From: Helichrysum umbraculigerum
Taxonomy: Eukaryota; Streptophyta; Magnoliopsida; Asterales; Asteraceae
Length of the DNA: 64,000 nucleotides
Direction: 5' to 3'
Assembly: GCA_949592205.1 (NCBI GenBank)
Contig: CATIUR010000001.1
Location: 263,040,250-263,104,249, forward strand
Shown here: piece after piece, positions 29,041 to 40,378 of the stretch
Layout of the letters: every line of letters begins with the position of its first letter
Position numbering within the stretch: position 1 is the first letter of the stretch
Position numbers and translations under genes: made by a program
Notes under the pieces: generated by a model
What the model was told of the DNA's origin: nothing
What the model saw: only the letters and a program-made list of their open reading frames with translations
Databases searched by the model: none

Positions 29041-30633
29041 CCAAGGGGTGGCAACCTCTGGCGGGGTTCAAGGGCGAATCTAGTGTATAGTGAGGTGGGT
29101 CATGTGAACCACCTTAGTTTCAAATTAGTTTTACAAATGGTGTAATTTTTTCTAATGAACTACCTTAAATATGGGTTGTGAACTACCTTAGAGTTGGGGT
29201 TGAACCATCTTGATCTTACTTGAACCATCACATGATAAATGCAAACAATATTTAAGTGTAGCTATTATTTGGATTAACTTCAAATATAATAGCACATAAA
29301 CCACTTGGATTTTTTTTAATGATATTAGTATTAATATGATTCATTAGTACAATATACTTTACATTTTAATTAAGATAAAATTTAATCAAACAAAATTCAA
29401 ACACTAATTATTAATTAATTTACATTTTAATAAATAACTTTTAAATATAACTTATATTTTTATTTGTTTATAATTTGTATTGTACTATTTTACCAAACAT
29501 TGTAGTAAACACTAATTTATTTGATATGAAAACATAATTTTTTCACAAAAACTCAAAACCCCCTCCAAAAAACCACTCCAAAAAAGCCTAAAAAAATAAT
29601 ACTCGTAATTCTTTTATTTTCTTCTCTTCTCCAAACACTCATCCCATCTGCAGCACCTATCACTCCCACCACACCCTTCACCACCACCGAAACCACACCA
29701 GCACACCCATCGCCCCATCGCCTCCCACCTCATCAGCAACTCAGATAATCACACCCATCTGCACACCACCTCCGCCAAACCACCTTCTCCATAGCAACGA
29801 AACCACCACCTGCTTCCGCCCACTCACCTTCACTACCTCCGACTCACACCACCACCACTCCACCGTCGCCGCAGCCTGTGCTCCACCCAGATCCGGCTCA
29901 CACCACCATCACTACAGGTTTGCCCCTAAAATTGCTATGTTGTAGATTTTTTAAATTGATTTATATAGTAAATAAATAAGTGATTAATTGTTGATGTTGA
30001 AATTAGTTTAGTGGACTTTTAATTTTATATTTGGCTCTTAATTAGCTGCAATAGTATTCAATTGAGAATGAAATGGCCGTTTGAAAAAAAAAATTGAAAA
30101 TGAAACGAACGATTTTGTTGGGTCTTGGTTTGTCTTTTATGTATGTCATCTGTGGTTTGGTCAAAGGTAGATGTAAAGTTGTGTTGGTATTTGTCTGCTA
30201 GCTTGCTGCCTTATTCTACTTGGTTGAAAAAATAAGAACAGATTGTGTTGGTATTTGTCTGCTAGCTTGCTGCCAATTGTAGTGCTCAATGATGTATCTT
30301 TTATTTAAAATGATAAAATGCTCTTAAAGCTGCAAGTAATGTATATGTAGACATCATATTGTTGTTGGTTTTCATTTGTGTTCTTCATGCTACACTAGGA
30401 TTTGTAAAAGAAAGCTAATTTGTAAAATGTATATAACAGCTTTTAGCTTTCTTTTTGTCACACAAAATCTTATATGTGTACTCTATTGATTGATAAATAG
30501 CTTATTTAAGATGTCTCTGTTTCTTGCTAATTGATATGCATTTAAACTTAACATGGCCCGATGTGTATACAAGACTTTTATTGTTAGATTTGTTTTCGGG
30601 TTTTGTATCTTTATATGTATGTACAGTAGCTAC
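29041..30633. other. CACTA interior, no clear gene
   Basis: AT-rich to about 29600, then a strongly CCA/CAC-rich stretch (29650-29925) that resembles a plant 5' UTR or low-complexity exon and ends at CTACAG/GTTTGC, a donor-like site. Stops occur in all frames read. The phrase TGTTGGTATTTGTCTGCTAG is directly repeated near 30183 and 30246. It may be the 5' part of the captured gene whose exon lies at 31444. Confidence 0.4.
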
Positions 30634-30700
30634 CACTAGTACAAAAACGAGTAAAAAAAGCGCAACATTATAGCGGTTTTAGGTGAAAACCGCTATAAAG
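30634..30700 (+). repeat. CACTA-like terminal fragment
   Basis: CACTAGTACAAAAACGAG, followed by a palindrome TATAGCGGTTTT-AGGTG-AAAACCGCTATA (30668-30696), resembles one end of a second, different CACTA-type element. No matching opposite end was found. Confidence 0.45.
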
Positions 30701-31443
30701 ATCATAAAGTTAACTTCTAGCTTTTATACAAGGATATAAAAAGAACACGTTGATAAAGATATAAAAAGAACTCGTTGATTAATTTAAATTATCGTAATTA
30801 TCTTATGATTACATTTGTGTTTAGGGGCCTATTTTAAGTTATGGCACAAGGCCACGAAAATTAACGAGACAACCCTTGTTGTCGATATGAAAGAAGAGAG
30901 TTTGAGGAAGTAAAAGAGTAATCTATAAAATGAAAGACTCTATTCCAATTCACAAATTCAAATCAGTACATCTGTGATGTTACGATATTCATTTGATGGG
31001 ACTTATTACTTTTGTTAAGCATTATTGTATATTTGTATTATGATCCCATTTGTTTTGAACTTTCTAAGAGTAAATACACTTTGCAAGGTAATTGTTGGTT
31101 AGGTTACCATTTAGAGTTGTTCCTATCATATTGTTTCTATCTTTGCGATTTATATTATATGGTCTATCTACTTGATTGATTCACTTAAATGATAGTTGAG
31201 TTATTTTTGTTGATAAAGATGGGTTCTTAAAAGTGGTCAGTTCCACGGGTTTGCAGGGTATTTGTGGAGCTCCTGTATAGGGTTTGATTACTCAGTAAAT
31301 TTACCATCATGTGTGCCATTGTTGGTTTTTAAGCCAATAACAACAGATTAGTCTCATTTATAGTTAGTACCCAATCATAGCTTATATTGCATTATTGAAT
31401 TACACATCTGACTTGGTGAGCTAAATGTTTGCTTTGTGTTCAG

Positions 31444-31563
31444 AAAAATCTCTGGAACGCATGGATTACAATCTCTGATCTACGTGACTCAGTCACCAAA
31501 AAACGACACAGGCTGCAGTTACTGAGGCAAAAACTCAAATTAGCCGCTATTCTCAAGGAACAA
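31444..31563 (+). pseudogene. Captured exon of a QWRF-motif (DUF566) gene
   Basis: A 40-codon exon bounded by TTCAG (acceptor) and GTAAGT (donor). It contains NLWNAWITISDLRDSVTKK and LQLLRQKLKLAAILKEQ, which I recognise as the conserved region downstream of the QWRF motif in plant QWRF/AUG8-type proteins, microtubule-associated augmin subunits. The exon has no stop. The upstream QWRF exon and downstream exon are not visible, and a Mutator MITE sits 19 bp after the donor. Its place inside the CACTA element indicates transduplication of a host gene fragment. Recognition is from memory of the family. Confidence 0.7.
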
Positions 31564-31582
31564 GTAAGTCTATTTTACTGAA

Positions 31583-31885
31583 GGGGTTAGTCTCTGGGAA
31601 TGCACCCAACTTGGCTTCGAAGTCTATTGTATGCATCTTACTTACCGGTTGGCTTTTTAATTGTATGAACTTTCCAAAACGGGGGCATTGATGTATTTTG
31701 CTGACGTGTCACTGACGTGTCAAGCCATCCGCAAGCCAAGTGGCATCACCACCGAGCGACACGTCAGCAAAATACATCAATACCCCCGTTTTGGAAAGTT
31801 CATACAATTAAAAAGCCAACCGGTAAGTAGGATGCATACAATAGACTTCGAGGCCAAGTTGGGTGCATTTCCAGAGACTAATCCC
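31583..31885. mobile_element. Mutator-type MITE
   Basis: 303 bp. Ends GGGGTTAGTCTCTGG and, reversed, GGGATTAGTCTCTGG, with a perfect 9-bp TSD TTTACTGAA (31574-31582 and 31886-31894). The two arms match over most of their length. It is the best-defined member of the TTTTGCTGACGTGTC family. Confidence 0.92.
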
Positions 31886-31894
31886 TTTACTGAA

Positions 31895-32623
31895 CTCTAA
31901 TTTGTTGATCTGAATTTGTACATACAATAACCTAATGGCTCTTAATCATTAAGAACCTTACCATTTTCCCAGATCTAACAAAACTGATTCTTAAATGATG
32001 TTGTATGTAATAACCTAATGAATGAATACCATCTTTTAAATTAGATATTTAATTAATATATAAAATTGCTTAGATGTACCATGGTCGATTTGTTTATTCC
32101 TGTATATTACTAGTATGTAACACATACTGTGATATGATATGTATAGTTAGGATCATAAGATCGTGAATTACTTGTAGTGGAACGGAAAGAAGTGACACGG
32201 ACCACATATTGGATCATCAAAGTAGAATTTATAAAATTGTTGTATCTATTCATCTTAGTTTGTTAGAGTGATATTAGGAAATGTGATTTGGGTCAGAATT
32301 TAGAGGTGGCAAAATGGGTCTGATGACTTGAAAGCAGAATCTATAAAATTGTTGTATTTATAAAATGAACCATTCACAAAACAAACTCTAGATAAGTTAG
32401 GCTGATTCTGCTATATGTATAGGCTGATTGCATTGCATTGATTTTAAATTGTGCCCTATTTAGCTTCAACTAGTTTTATTAAGTTAGGCTGATTCTGCTA
32501 TATGTATGTATAAGTATATGTATATGTAACGTATATGTATAAGTATATGTTTAGTATGTATGTATGATAATAACCTTGCTTATGTATATATGTTAACTTT
32601 GTTTATTTTGTTAATTTTGTAAG
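31895..32623. other. CACTA interior, no gene
   Basis: AT-rich, intron-like. The phrase GTTAGGCTGATTCTGCTATATG occurs twice (near 32396 and 32483), and TATAAGTATATGT repeats near 32510-32550. Nothing else is seen. Confidence 0.5.
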
Positions 32624-32846
32624 GTTTGTTTCTTCGACCGCCACTGTCGCTGTCGCTGCCTTTGGTAAAATGTTTGGTAAATTGGCGAGGCATATAAATG
32701 AAAACTTTGCAATGGTTTGTGACGTCCTACAAACCGCCAAAGTTGACCGTCCAAAGCATAAAGAGATTGATCCCATGATGTTTCTAGTAGATGATGATGA
32801 GGAGGAAGACAAGGAGGAGGATGACGAGGAGGAAGACCTTGAGTAA
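32624..32846 (+). CDS. Acidic C-terminal exon, family unknown
   Basis: After an acceptor-like TTTTGTAAG an open frame of about 74 codons runs to TAA at 32844-32846. The first part is hydrophobic/basic (AAFGKMFGKLARHINENF), the middle includes CDVLQTAKVDRPKHKEIDP, and the last 25 residues are nearly all Asp/Glu (LVDDDEEEDKEEDDEEEDLE). It looks like a genuine terminal exon. It may belong to the CACTA element's own regulatory gene or to a captured host gene; I cannot place it in a family. The reverse-strand Ser-rich frame is its shadow. Confidence 0.4.
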
Positions 32847-33114
32847 GGTGGTTAGTTTGTATTTCATGTGTTAGACAATCTAAAAACCTTGTATGTTTTT
32901 GGTTAACGGATTTGATGTTTGGATGACTTTGAAACGTTGTAGGTTTGTTTTGGATGATAACGTTTTATTTGCGGATTTGGTTTAATTTCTGGATTTTGTT
33001 TTATTTGCGGATTTGATTTTATTTGCGGATTCAGCAGGAAAAATGCACTTGTAATCAGGGAAAAACCTGGGAAAATGGAAAAAACAGGAAGATCTGGCTG
33101 AAAATGTCTATGAT

Positions 33115-33552
33115 TTTTAGCGAGGACCCTTTTCAGAGGACATGTCCTCGCTAGTTTATTTTATTTAAAATAATAAAAATATCTTTGGCGACAACTTTTT
33201 GGCGACGACATGTAATTGCTAATCAAAATAATATAATATAATGAAAAAAATTTGGCGACGACATGTCCTCGCAATTTTTTTTATTAAAGAAAATCAAAAA
33301 TAAAAGAAAATATCTTTGGCGACGGACTTTGGCGACGACATGTCGTCGCAAAGCATTTTTAAAACAAGAAAATCAAAGTCAACGTGGACCCCACGTGTCC
33401 TCGCTAATGGTCGTCGCTAAAAACATTCAGCTACGAAAGTATAGCGAGGACCCTTTGGCGAGGACATGTCCTCGCTAAAGACCTACGACGAGGACATTTA
33501 GGCCCTTTGGCGAGGACTTTTGTCGTCGCCAAAAGTCCCAATTCTAGTAGTG
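33115..33552. repeat. CACTA right subterminal repeat region
   Basis: Inverted counterpart of the left region, with GGCGACGACATGTCGTCGC, GCGAGGACATGTCCTCGC and TAGCGAGGACCCTTT words recurring about ten times. Both GTCGTC and GTCCTC variants occur, often paired as palindromes. Confidence 0.85.
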
Positions 33553-33555
33553 TAT

Positions 33556-34064
33556 ATACTGTTTTCCGAAGATTTGATCCTATAAACATGCGTCGTACGA
33601 TTAAGAGAATGTGTTTTCTGTATTTTGAAACTTAATATCAAAGCCACAAAAAAAAATTAAACTCACAATTTAATGGATGAATGGTGGAAAGATTAGTTTA
33701 CAATGCATCACGAGGAAGATGAGTTTTTTGTCAAAATTTCTTCTTTAGTCCTTTTGTTATTGGTAGATGTTCAACTATCACCCTTGTACTTTTGGATTTT
33801 ATCAAATTAGCAATAGTATGTTATAATAGTATACACCGATAATATTACTCGTCGTTTATTGAATTTATGTAAAAAAATGAGTGAATGATATATTTGGATT
33901 TTAATAATCTTTTGAGATGTAGTTTTGATCTTTTGACATATGTATGTGTATTCTATATTAATTTGCTCAATTTTTGTGTAGCTTTTGTTTATGCATGCTT
34001 ATTTCTGTTTAGTGCATCAAAGTACTTAAATATATGTGTAACTGATATTTATTTATTTTATTAG
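33556..34064. other. AT-rich 5' flank of the hAT transposase gene
   Basis: No gene. It ends in ATTTATTTTATTAG immediately before the ATG at 34065, which reads as a splice acceptor, so an untranslated first exon and intron may lie here. Confidence 0.4.
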
Positions 34065-34387
34065 ATGGACCAAGAAAATGTTAATATCTCATAGGATAAT
34101 GACTCAAGTGAAGGAGAAAGAGAGGATGTACATGTTCAACCTAAAAAGAAGAAACAAAAGACCAATACTTGTGGAGCTCACAAAGGAAAAGGAGTGCAGA
34201 GGTTTGAGGTGTGGAAGCATTTTACGCCACTTGAGATTGAGGGTGTAGAATACGGGCAATGCAACTATTGTCCTGACAAAAAATATAGGGCAAATAAAAT
34301 TAATAATGGAACTTCTGGAATGATGAAACACATGAGGAAATGTCCTAACCACCCAGATAGACTCAAGAATCAAACTACCATGTTCGT

Positions 34388-34713
34388 TAGGGGTGTGCAA
34401 AACACGGTTCGAACCGTGAAAACCGGCAAACCGTACCGAAACCGTACCGTCCCGTACCGAACCGCTTCTCTAAGGTACGGTTCTCGGTTCTAATATTTGT
34501 AGTTTCACGGTTCGCGGTTCGGTTCGAGCCGGTTCTATACTTAGGGGTGTGCAAAACACGGTTCAAACCGTGAGAACCGGCAAACCGTACCGTCCCGTAC
34601 CGAACCGCTTCTCTACGCTACGGTTCTCGGTTCTAATATTTGTAGTTTCACGGTTCGCGATTCGATTTGGTTCGGACCGGTTTGGGCCGGTTTTAGCACT
34701 TTGCACAGGTATA
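34388..34713. mobile_element. hAT MITE, internally duplicated
   Basis: Inserted in the BED-finger exon with a perfect 8-bp TSD ATGTTCGT (34380-34387 and 34714-34721). The core of about 160 bp is present twice in tandem, each starting AGGGGTGTGCAAAACACGG and containing AACCGTACCG and ACGGTTCTCGGTTC. Ends share TGTGCAAA. Confidence 0.85.
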
Positions 34714-35167
34714 ATGTTCGTTAAGAAAGACAAAGATGGCAACGGGAGTGCAAAAGTTTGGAAGTTTGACAGTGTTGCGATTCGAAAAGTATTGATTAAG
34801 ATGGTAATTGTAGATGAACTCCCCTTTCCTTTTGTGGAAAAGGAAGGCTTTAGAGAATTCATGGAAGCTGCTTGCCCTACTTTCAAGCTCCCGTCACGTA
34901 TAACCATATCTAGGGATGTGTCAGAACTTTTTCTAGAAGAAAAAATGAAATTAAAAGCTATTTTTAGGAAAGGTAAACAACGTGTTAGTCTAACAACTGA
35001 CACGTGGACATCCATACAGAGGGTAAATTACATGGTTGTAACAGCTCACTTCATTGATGATTCTTGAAAATTACACAAACGTATAATTAGTTTCGTGCCA
35101 ATTCATAGCCACAAGGGTGAGGATATAGCAAGGAGAATTTTAGATTGTCTGCATGATTGGGGTATTG

Positions 35168-35249
35168 ACAACTTAATGACAATAACTGCAGATAATGCGT
35201 CATCTAACGATACAACTTAATGACAATAACTGCAGATAATGCGTCATCT
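35168..35249. repeat. 44-bp tandem duplication in the hAT gene
   Basis: ACAACTTAATGACAATAACT and GCAGATAATGCGTCATCT are repeated with a 44-bp period, duplicating the TADNASS-coding segment just before the solo LTR insertion. Confidence 0.85.
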
Positions 35250-36735
35250 GATGTCGTGTAAACGAGGTTTTAGTTTTAAAATGGAAAATACCTAACTTAC
35301 TACACACAACACAGGCAAGAATACCTGATCATATATAGTATAGTTTAGTAAGTCCGAGTCGAACACAGGGAACGGATGTCAATATTAACAAATTGGAAAT
35401 TGCTACAATTAATTAAAGCAGTAAAAAGTGGGACGTTTTAGTTCCGATCGAACAATTGATAAATAATTATAAAAGAAATGATTTATTGAATAAAGCTAAA
35501 TTGTAAAATAAAAAATTAGTAAAATAATTACTTGAATAAAAGATTTAATTCAAATAATAAAAGAAGTACAATTGCTTAGACTAGTTTCCTCAGAATCCGA
35601 TTATCACTTTATTGAATTGCTAATGTATGAACTTCATTGTGACATGACAAATGTATCAACCATCTTTGCAGGATTAATTGATTAAACACAATTCAGAAAG
35701 ATATAAAGTTGTTTTCAACCCGCTAACAGTTCAATTTAACGTTATCCACCAAATTGCATTATGAATTATAACTACACCGTTTGTATGATTTATCCTTATA
35801 ACTTGAATCAACAAAGTCTATAACTATTACTACTTATCACATTCATTGCCAATTCTTAACAATAATTGATCCTAGCCTATCAAACTCAATCTATTTAGTG
35901 ATAATCATCAATTAAAACCAACAATCATCAATAATGATCAATCAATAGAGAACTCAATCATAAATCAATGGATCATCACGCTAGGTTATCATCAAGATTC
36001 AACAATTAAACATGGATCTTCGGATAAACATATAAACATTCATGAAATTCAATATTAACTAGCAATTCAACAATCAAATCATCATCCGAGTATTATCATC
36101 TAAGCAATTGTATGAAAACTTAGCCAATCATATTATCACAGAAAATCAGAATCTTAAACATCTCAATATTCATAATCAAATGAAAGAAAGAAATGTATTC
36201 GAACCGAAATATCGAAATAACGATTGAATGAATGAAAGCCCTTGAATCTTCTTGCTCTTTTTTCCTTCAAAAGCTCCAGAAAATGGTTTTATAAATGAAG
36301 AAATCGATTGGAGAAAAGAATGTGAAGGGATAGCCTCAAAATGAGAGCAAAATGAAGTATTTAGGGTTTCTGCCGAATCAATCCATACGCCGTATGGAAT
36401 TCCATACGCCGTATGGATTGAAAAGCCCATGGTTCTGACCCGCGTATTCTGACGGCCCGGCTCACTTCATCCATACGCCGTATGGATTCCATATGCCGTA
36501 TGGATCAGAATTTCCAACTTTTTCACCAGCGACCACCATTCTTCAACTTTTCTTATTTTTAACTTATTTTCTTCAGTTCTCGCACGTTTTCAGCTTCTTT
36601 TCCGATTCAAGCTCCAGAAAATTCCTAAATGCAAATATGAACGAAATGAGTATCGAATTCAAATAAAATGCATAAGAAATTAATCAAACTAAGGGGTAAT
36701 TAGTACTATAAAATAGCACATTTTGGCGTTCATCA
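35249..36735 (-). mobile_element. S4: Athila-type solo LTR
   Basis: 1487 bp, beginning TGATGTCGTG and ending GTTCATCA on the plus strand, with a perfect TSD TCATC (35244-35248 and 36736-36740). Its right part is nearly identical to the LTR pieces of the Athila element at 41629-43875, which gives the family and minus orientation. It lies in the hAT transposase gene. Confidence 0.88.
36383..36503. repeat. CCATACGCCGTATGG palindromes in S4
   Basis: Four copies of the 15-bp near-perfect palindrome CCATACGCCGTATGG at 36383, 36402, 36471 and 36489 (the last reads CCATATGCCGTATGG), arranged as two close pairs. The related LTR at 41.7 kb keeps only one of each pair (41737 and 41806). Confidence 0.9.
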
Positions 36736-37769
36736 TCATCTAAGATGGAATGCAAATGTATATTGGTTCACTCGAGCGTGTTCGTGGAGCAGTTAAATAT
36801 ATTAGGCAATCTACAGCTAGAGGTGACATGTTTACAGCCTATGTGGATGAATTGAAGTTGAAGTCGAAAGCTATGTTACATCTTGATTGTCCAACTAGAT
36901 GGAACTCCACATATGACATGTTGGAAACCGCTGAAAAGTTGAAGGATGCTTTCGATTTATATGAGAGTAAAGATCGCAATTATGTGCACGATTTAGGTAA
37001 GTATATTCCACTATTTTGTAATTTTATGTATTGCGTTATCTAAGTCTTGTTATTCACTTTTAACAATATTTTTTGGTTATCCATTTTTATTTAGATAATG
37101 ATATACCAACACATGTTGATTGGTATGGCATTCAAAAGCTCACACAAATTCTGGGGATTTTTAAACGCAAAACCGAAAAGCTTTCTGGGACATCTTATGT
37201 TGTTGCTAATTCTTTCTTCAATGAAGTGGTTGATCTCGATTATCAATTAGATAAATTAAAGGTGGATCCTGATGTGGAGTATAGAGTGATGGCTGCTGAC
37301 ATGAGAGCTAAGTTTGATAAGTATTGGGATAGCATCAAAAAGTTGAACTTGCTGATGTATTTTGCTGTTATACTCGACCCTCGAATGAAATTGCCGATTG
37401 TAAGGTTTGGTTTTAAACGTATTTGTGATATGAAAGTATACCCACGTAAGGATGAGGAATCGAAAGAACAATATCTACTACGAGTTGATCTTTTAAAGCT
37501 AAAGGATGTAAATTCTCATGTTGATGAGGTTGAAAAGGCAACGAAAGCATTATATGATGAATATCGTATTACGTATGAAGCAGGGAGCTCAAATGAGAAG
37601 TCTAAAAATCAAGGAAATGATGAAAATATGGTTGACGAAGATAATGAATTTGTTGAAGCTTTTTTTAAGGCTAATGATAATAGTGTTGTTGACGCGTCAA
37701 CAGAGTGGGAAAAATATAAGGGTGAGCCTCGTGAACCAATGGCAAAGGGTCTGTATTATAATCTTTAAA

Positions 37770-37990
37770 TCATTTTGAAGTCCTCTAAATGTAAGCTTAT
37801 CCTTCATATCCTTCCAAACTTCCAATGTGAAAGCACACCGAAAGAATAAGTGATCATGTGAATCAGGGCACACATTGCAAAATTCCACATTTAAAACTAC
37901 CATTTGGATTCCATCTTTGCATTCTGGCCTGAGTATTCAACTTGCCCTGAATTGCAATCCACAAATTTAAAACTCGGGTGTATATTGTGT
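37770..37990 (-). pseudogene. LINE ORF2 zf-RVT fragment
   Basis: Minus-strand pieces LNLWIAIQGKLNTQARM and CNVCPDSHDHLFFRC...VWKDMKDKL match the zinc-binding segment that follows reverse transcriptase in plant L1-type LINE proteins. A frame change separates them. It starts within a few bases of the stop of the truncated hAT frame, so it may mark what cut that gene. Confidence 0.7.
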
Positions 37991-38170
37991 GTAAGAAACT
38001 TGTGATTTATTGTCATTGTATGTATTTTGCCGACGTATTAACTCGTAAGGATACTACGTGGTACCTTATATAGATGACGCGCAGTAAAAATCCCAAAAAT
38101 CACATGCAATGGTACAAATTACAAGTTTCTTACACATAATGTACCGACAACTGATTGAATACACACTATG
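37975..38170. mobile_element. Degenerate fold-back MITE
   Basis: TTGTGTGTAAGAAACTTGTG on the left pairs with ACAAGTTTCTTACACATAA on the right. The interior has TGTATTTTGCCGACGTATTAA, suggesting decayed kinship with the TTTTGCTGACGTGTC family. Boundaries are approximate. Confidence 0.5.
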
Positions 38171-39130
38171 AATGTCAGATCGTAGTTAGTTACATTTTTG
38201 TGCACTTAAGGTACCCTTTAATAAAGCATAATCATTACACATTCACTTTGTTAAGCAGCGAGGATGTTTCAACTTTCAACTACGCTTTGAAACGGAATCC
38301 TAGATGTTGCATTTTTCGACTCCGATACATGAGTATGACACCTGAAATTATCTTCACGCTGTATTTCATTTAATTCCTTTTTAGTCTTAATTTCTTTTAC
38401 CCCGCATCTTTTGGTTATACTTGTTGATTAATCGATAATTAAGTGTTTATGGTTTGTTAACAACCTTATCTTTTTATCAAGGTGTTTTATGTTCCCCTTT
38501 TACATTTTTAACAGTATTCTTTTAATATAATCACTTGTATACTTTACCTAACACTACAAACGACGTTCTTTTTAATTTCATTATTCAAAATTAATTAAAG
38601 CGTACATAAACAAATCTTCAAATCATGATTCATATTACGGAACAGATACATAATTCCTACATTAGATTATAATTTTGTATGACTATTTTTAACTTTTAGT
38701 ATTAATCTTGTAGTATATATTATTACTCGTATATAGTATCCTTGTCAATATTAACACATCTTGTCAAATCTAATAAAACCATATTCTACAAAGTAGCACG
38801 TACATCTCTTGTCAAATCTTTTAACATACTACAAAGTGTTGTAAAGTTAATAGTAGGTCCATTCCACTATAAGTGTCCATATTTTTATTTTGTATTGTTC
38901 TAAATAAGTGTTCACTTTCATGTTACAAACAATGACTAGTAATAATAAAACCAACCAGATCGTTCGTGCTTCTCCTAGTTGGGAAGCACTCTCTTTCTTA
39001 TAGATGCAACATAAACAACTATATCAGGAAACTTTGTAAGAATAGTAAATTTTACTAAGCTCATAGAGAGGAGAATTAACCGAGATGAAAGAAACTCATA
39101 ATAATTCATCCACCAAGAGCACCGTACACC
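38171..39130. other. AT-rich intergenic DNA
   Basis: No gene seen. A Stowaway-like phrase, CATTCCACTATAAGTGTCC near 38860, suggests a MITE fragment without a visible partner. Confidence 0.4.
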
Positions 39131-39132
39131 TA

Positions 39133-39970
39133 TGCCTGGCAAACGGGTAGGGTTGGGTCGGGTTGGGTCACGGGTCAAATTGGGTTTGGGTCGAAATGGG
39201 TCATGGGTCCAACGGGTCATATTTTGAATTGGGTCGAACGGGTTGGGTCAAATCCGGGTTGGGTCAGGTCGGGTCGGGTCGACCCACTATTTTTAAACTA
39301 TTTTTTCATGGTTCATTACTTTTTATACCGTTTAATAAATAAATTTATAAGGATTATTTATTATTAATATTAAAGTTAATAAAATAAATTATGATTACCT
39401 GATTGGTACTGTTATAAAACGTAAAGCAAATACGAATAATATTATTATACGAAAGAGAAATATATTTAATAAGGAACTTTAATTGTTTAAGCCGATGCTA
39501 CCGATGTGGTATAGAAATTTTTATACATCACTATTACAGTATATATTATTTATTTAATTAATATTATTAATTATCAATATTATTATTAAATAATTAAATA
39601 CTCTGTAGTAAAATACGAATAGAAAACAAAGACGGAGTTATATATTGAAAAAGGTTGGAAACTGTGTATGTGCCCTCAAAAGTCGAAACCACCTTTTCTT
39701 AATATATTCATATTAATTAATTAATTATTAATAGTAAAATGAATACGTAGTAGAAAACAATTACGGAAGTCAAGAGTTTGAATGTGACGGTTCAGGTCTG
39801 ACACTCCGACCTTCTTCGACCCATTCGACCCGTTCAATCTTTACCCTGCATTTTGAAATAAGCCTGTTGGACCCAATTGTAAATTTTCAAACATCTAATT
39901 CCCACCCACAAATCTTTTCTTTTAAACCCAATCAACCTGTTTTTGATCAATTGGGTTGTGATTGCCAGGT
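39133..39970. mobile_element. GGGTC-rich TIR element, hAT-like
   Basis: Left end TGCCTGGCAAACGGGTAGGG and right end (reversed) ACCTGGCAATCACAACCC are similar. 39145-39290 holds more than ten GGGTC/GGGTTGGGTC words and 39800-39960 their complements. Possible flanking copies TACACCTA and ACCACCTA are imperfect, so the class is tentative. Confidence 0.5.
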
Positions 39971-40376
39971 TTACCACCTAATCCAAGAGAAAAACAATCA
40001 CATAAAACAAAAAACAGCCGACTCACACCTCTAATAAAAACTATAATCGGATAACGCTTCTAAAGAAGGTTCAACATTGAGGTCAATTTTTTATAAATTT
40101 AGTTAAAAGTAAATCAACAAGTGGTTCTTGCTTTAGTTCATATGACTTTATTAAGATAAAAATAAAATAATAAGAAACAAAGAAGAATGGACAAATTATT
40201 TAAAAAAGGTTAAACTTGAACACCTAATGCAATTGCATCATATGTCACTAGCGCACCACCTCAACCTCTTTATATCTTAAATTAAACTAACTTTCAATCT
40301 ATATTATGTAAGCTATAACTACTATAACTATTCACCAACTATTTAAAAAAATAGTGACATTTGCCGTTAAAGATGT
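39971..40376. other. AT-rich spacer, no gene
   Basis: No coding or repeat structure recognised. Confidence 0.4.
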
Positions 40377-40378
40377 TA

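Larger units (their letters stand above)
26457..33552. mobile_element. CACTA element with nested and captured DNA
   Basis: Ends CACTACAAGAAAAATGAC (left) and CACTACTAGAATTGGGAC (right, reversed) share CACTAC followed by GACTTTTGGCGA, and are flanked by a 3-bp TSD TAT (26454-26456 and 33553-33555), as for En/Spm-type elements. Both subterminal regions carry many GCGACGACATGTCGTCGC-like motifs. The 7.1-kb body has a 66-bp satellite, a solo LTR, a QWRF-gene exon, a Mutator MITE and an acidic exon. No TNP2-like transposase is visible, so the element is non-autonomous. Confidence 0.9.
34065..37768 (+). pseudogene. Broken hAT transposase gene (zf-BED type)
   Basis: Pieces of one hAT transposase. 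34065-34387 includes the BED finger (C-x2-C ... KHMRKCP). 34722-35248 includes DTWTSIQRVNYMVVTAHFID and ITADNASSND, part of the RNase-H-like catalytic fold. 36741-37768 includes DCPTRWNSTYDML, with a good intron (GTAAGT near 37000, TTTAG near 37094). Lesions: TAG at codon 10, TGA after HFIDDS, a 44-bp duplication, an inserted hAT MITE (34388-34713) and an Athila-type solo LTR (35249-36735). The middle of the catalytic region and the C-terminal hATC dimerisation domain are missing. No TIRs were found for it. Confidence 0.85.

Noticed and set aside
31661..31900. 79-aa open frame
   Set aside because: Lies inside the Mutator MITE and spans its right end; its sequence follows from the inverted arms.
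38975..39220. Pro/Thr/Arg-rich 81-aa frame
   Set aside because: Antisense reading of GGGTC repeats in the TIR element at 39133.
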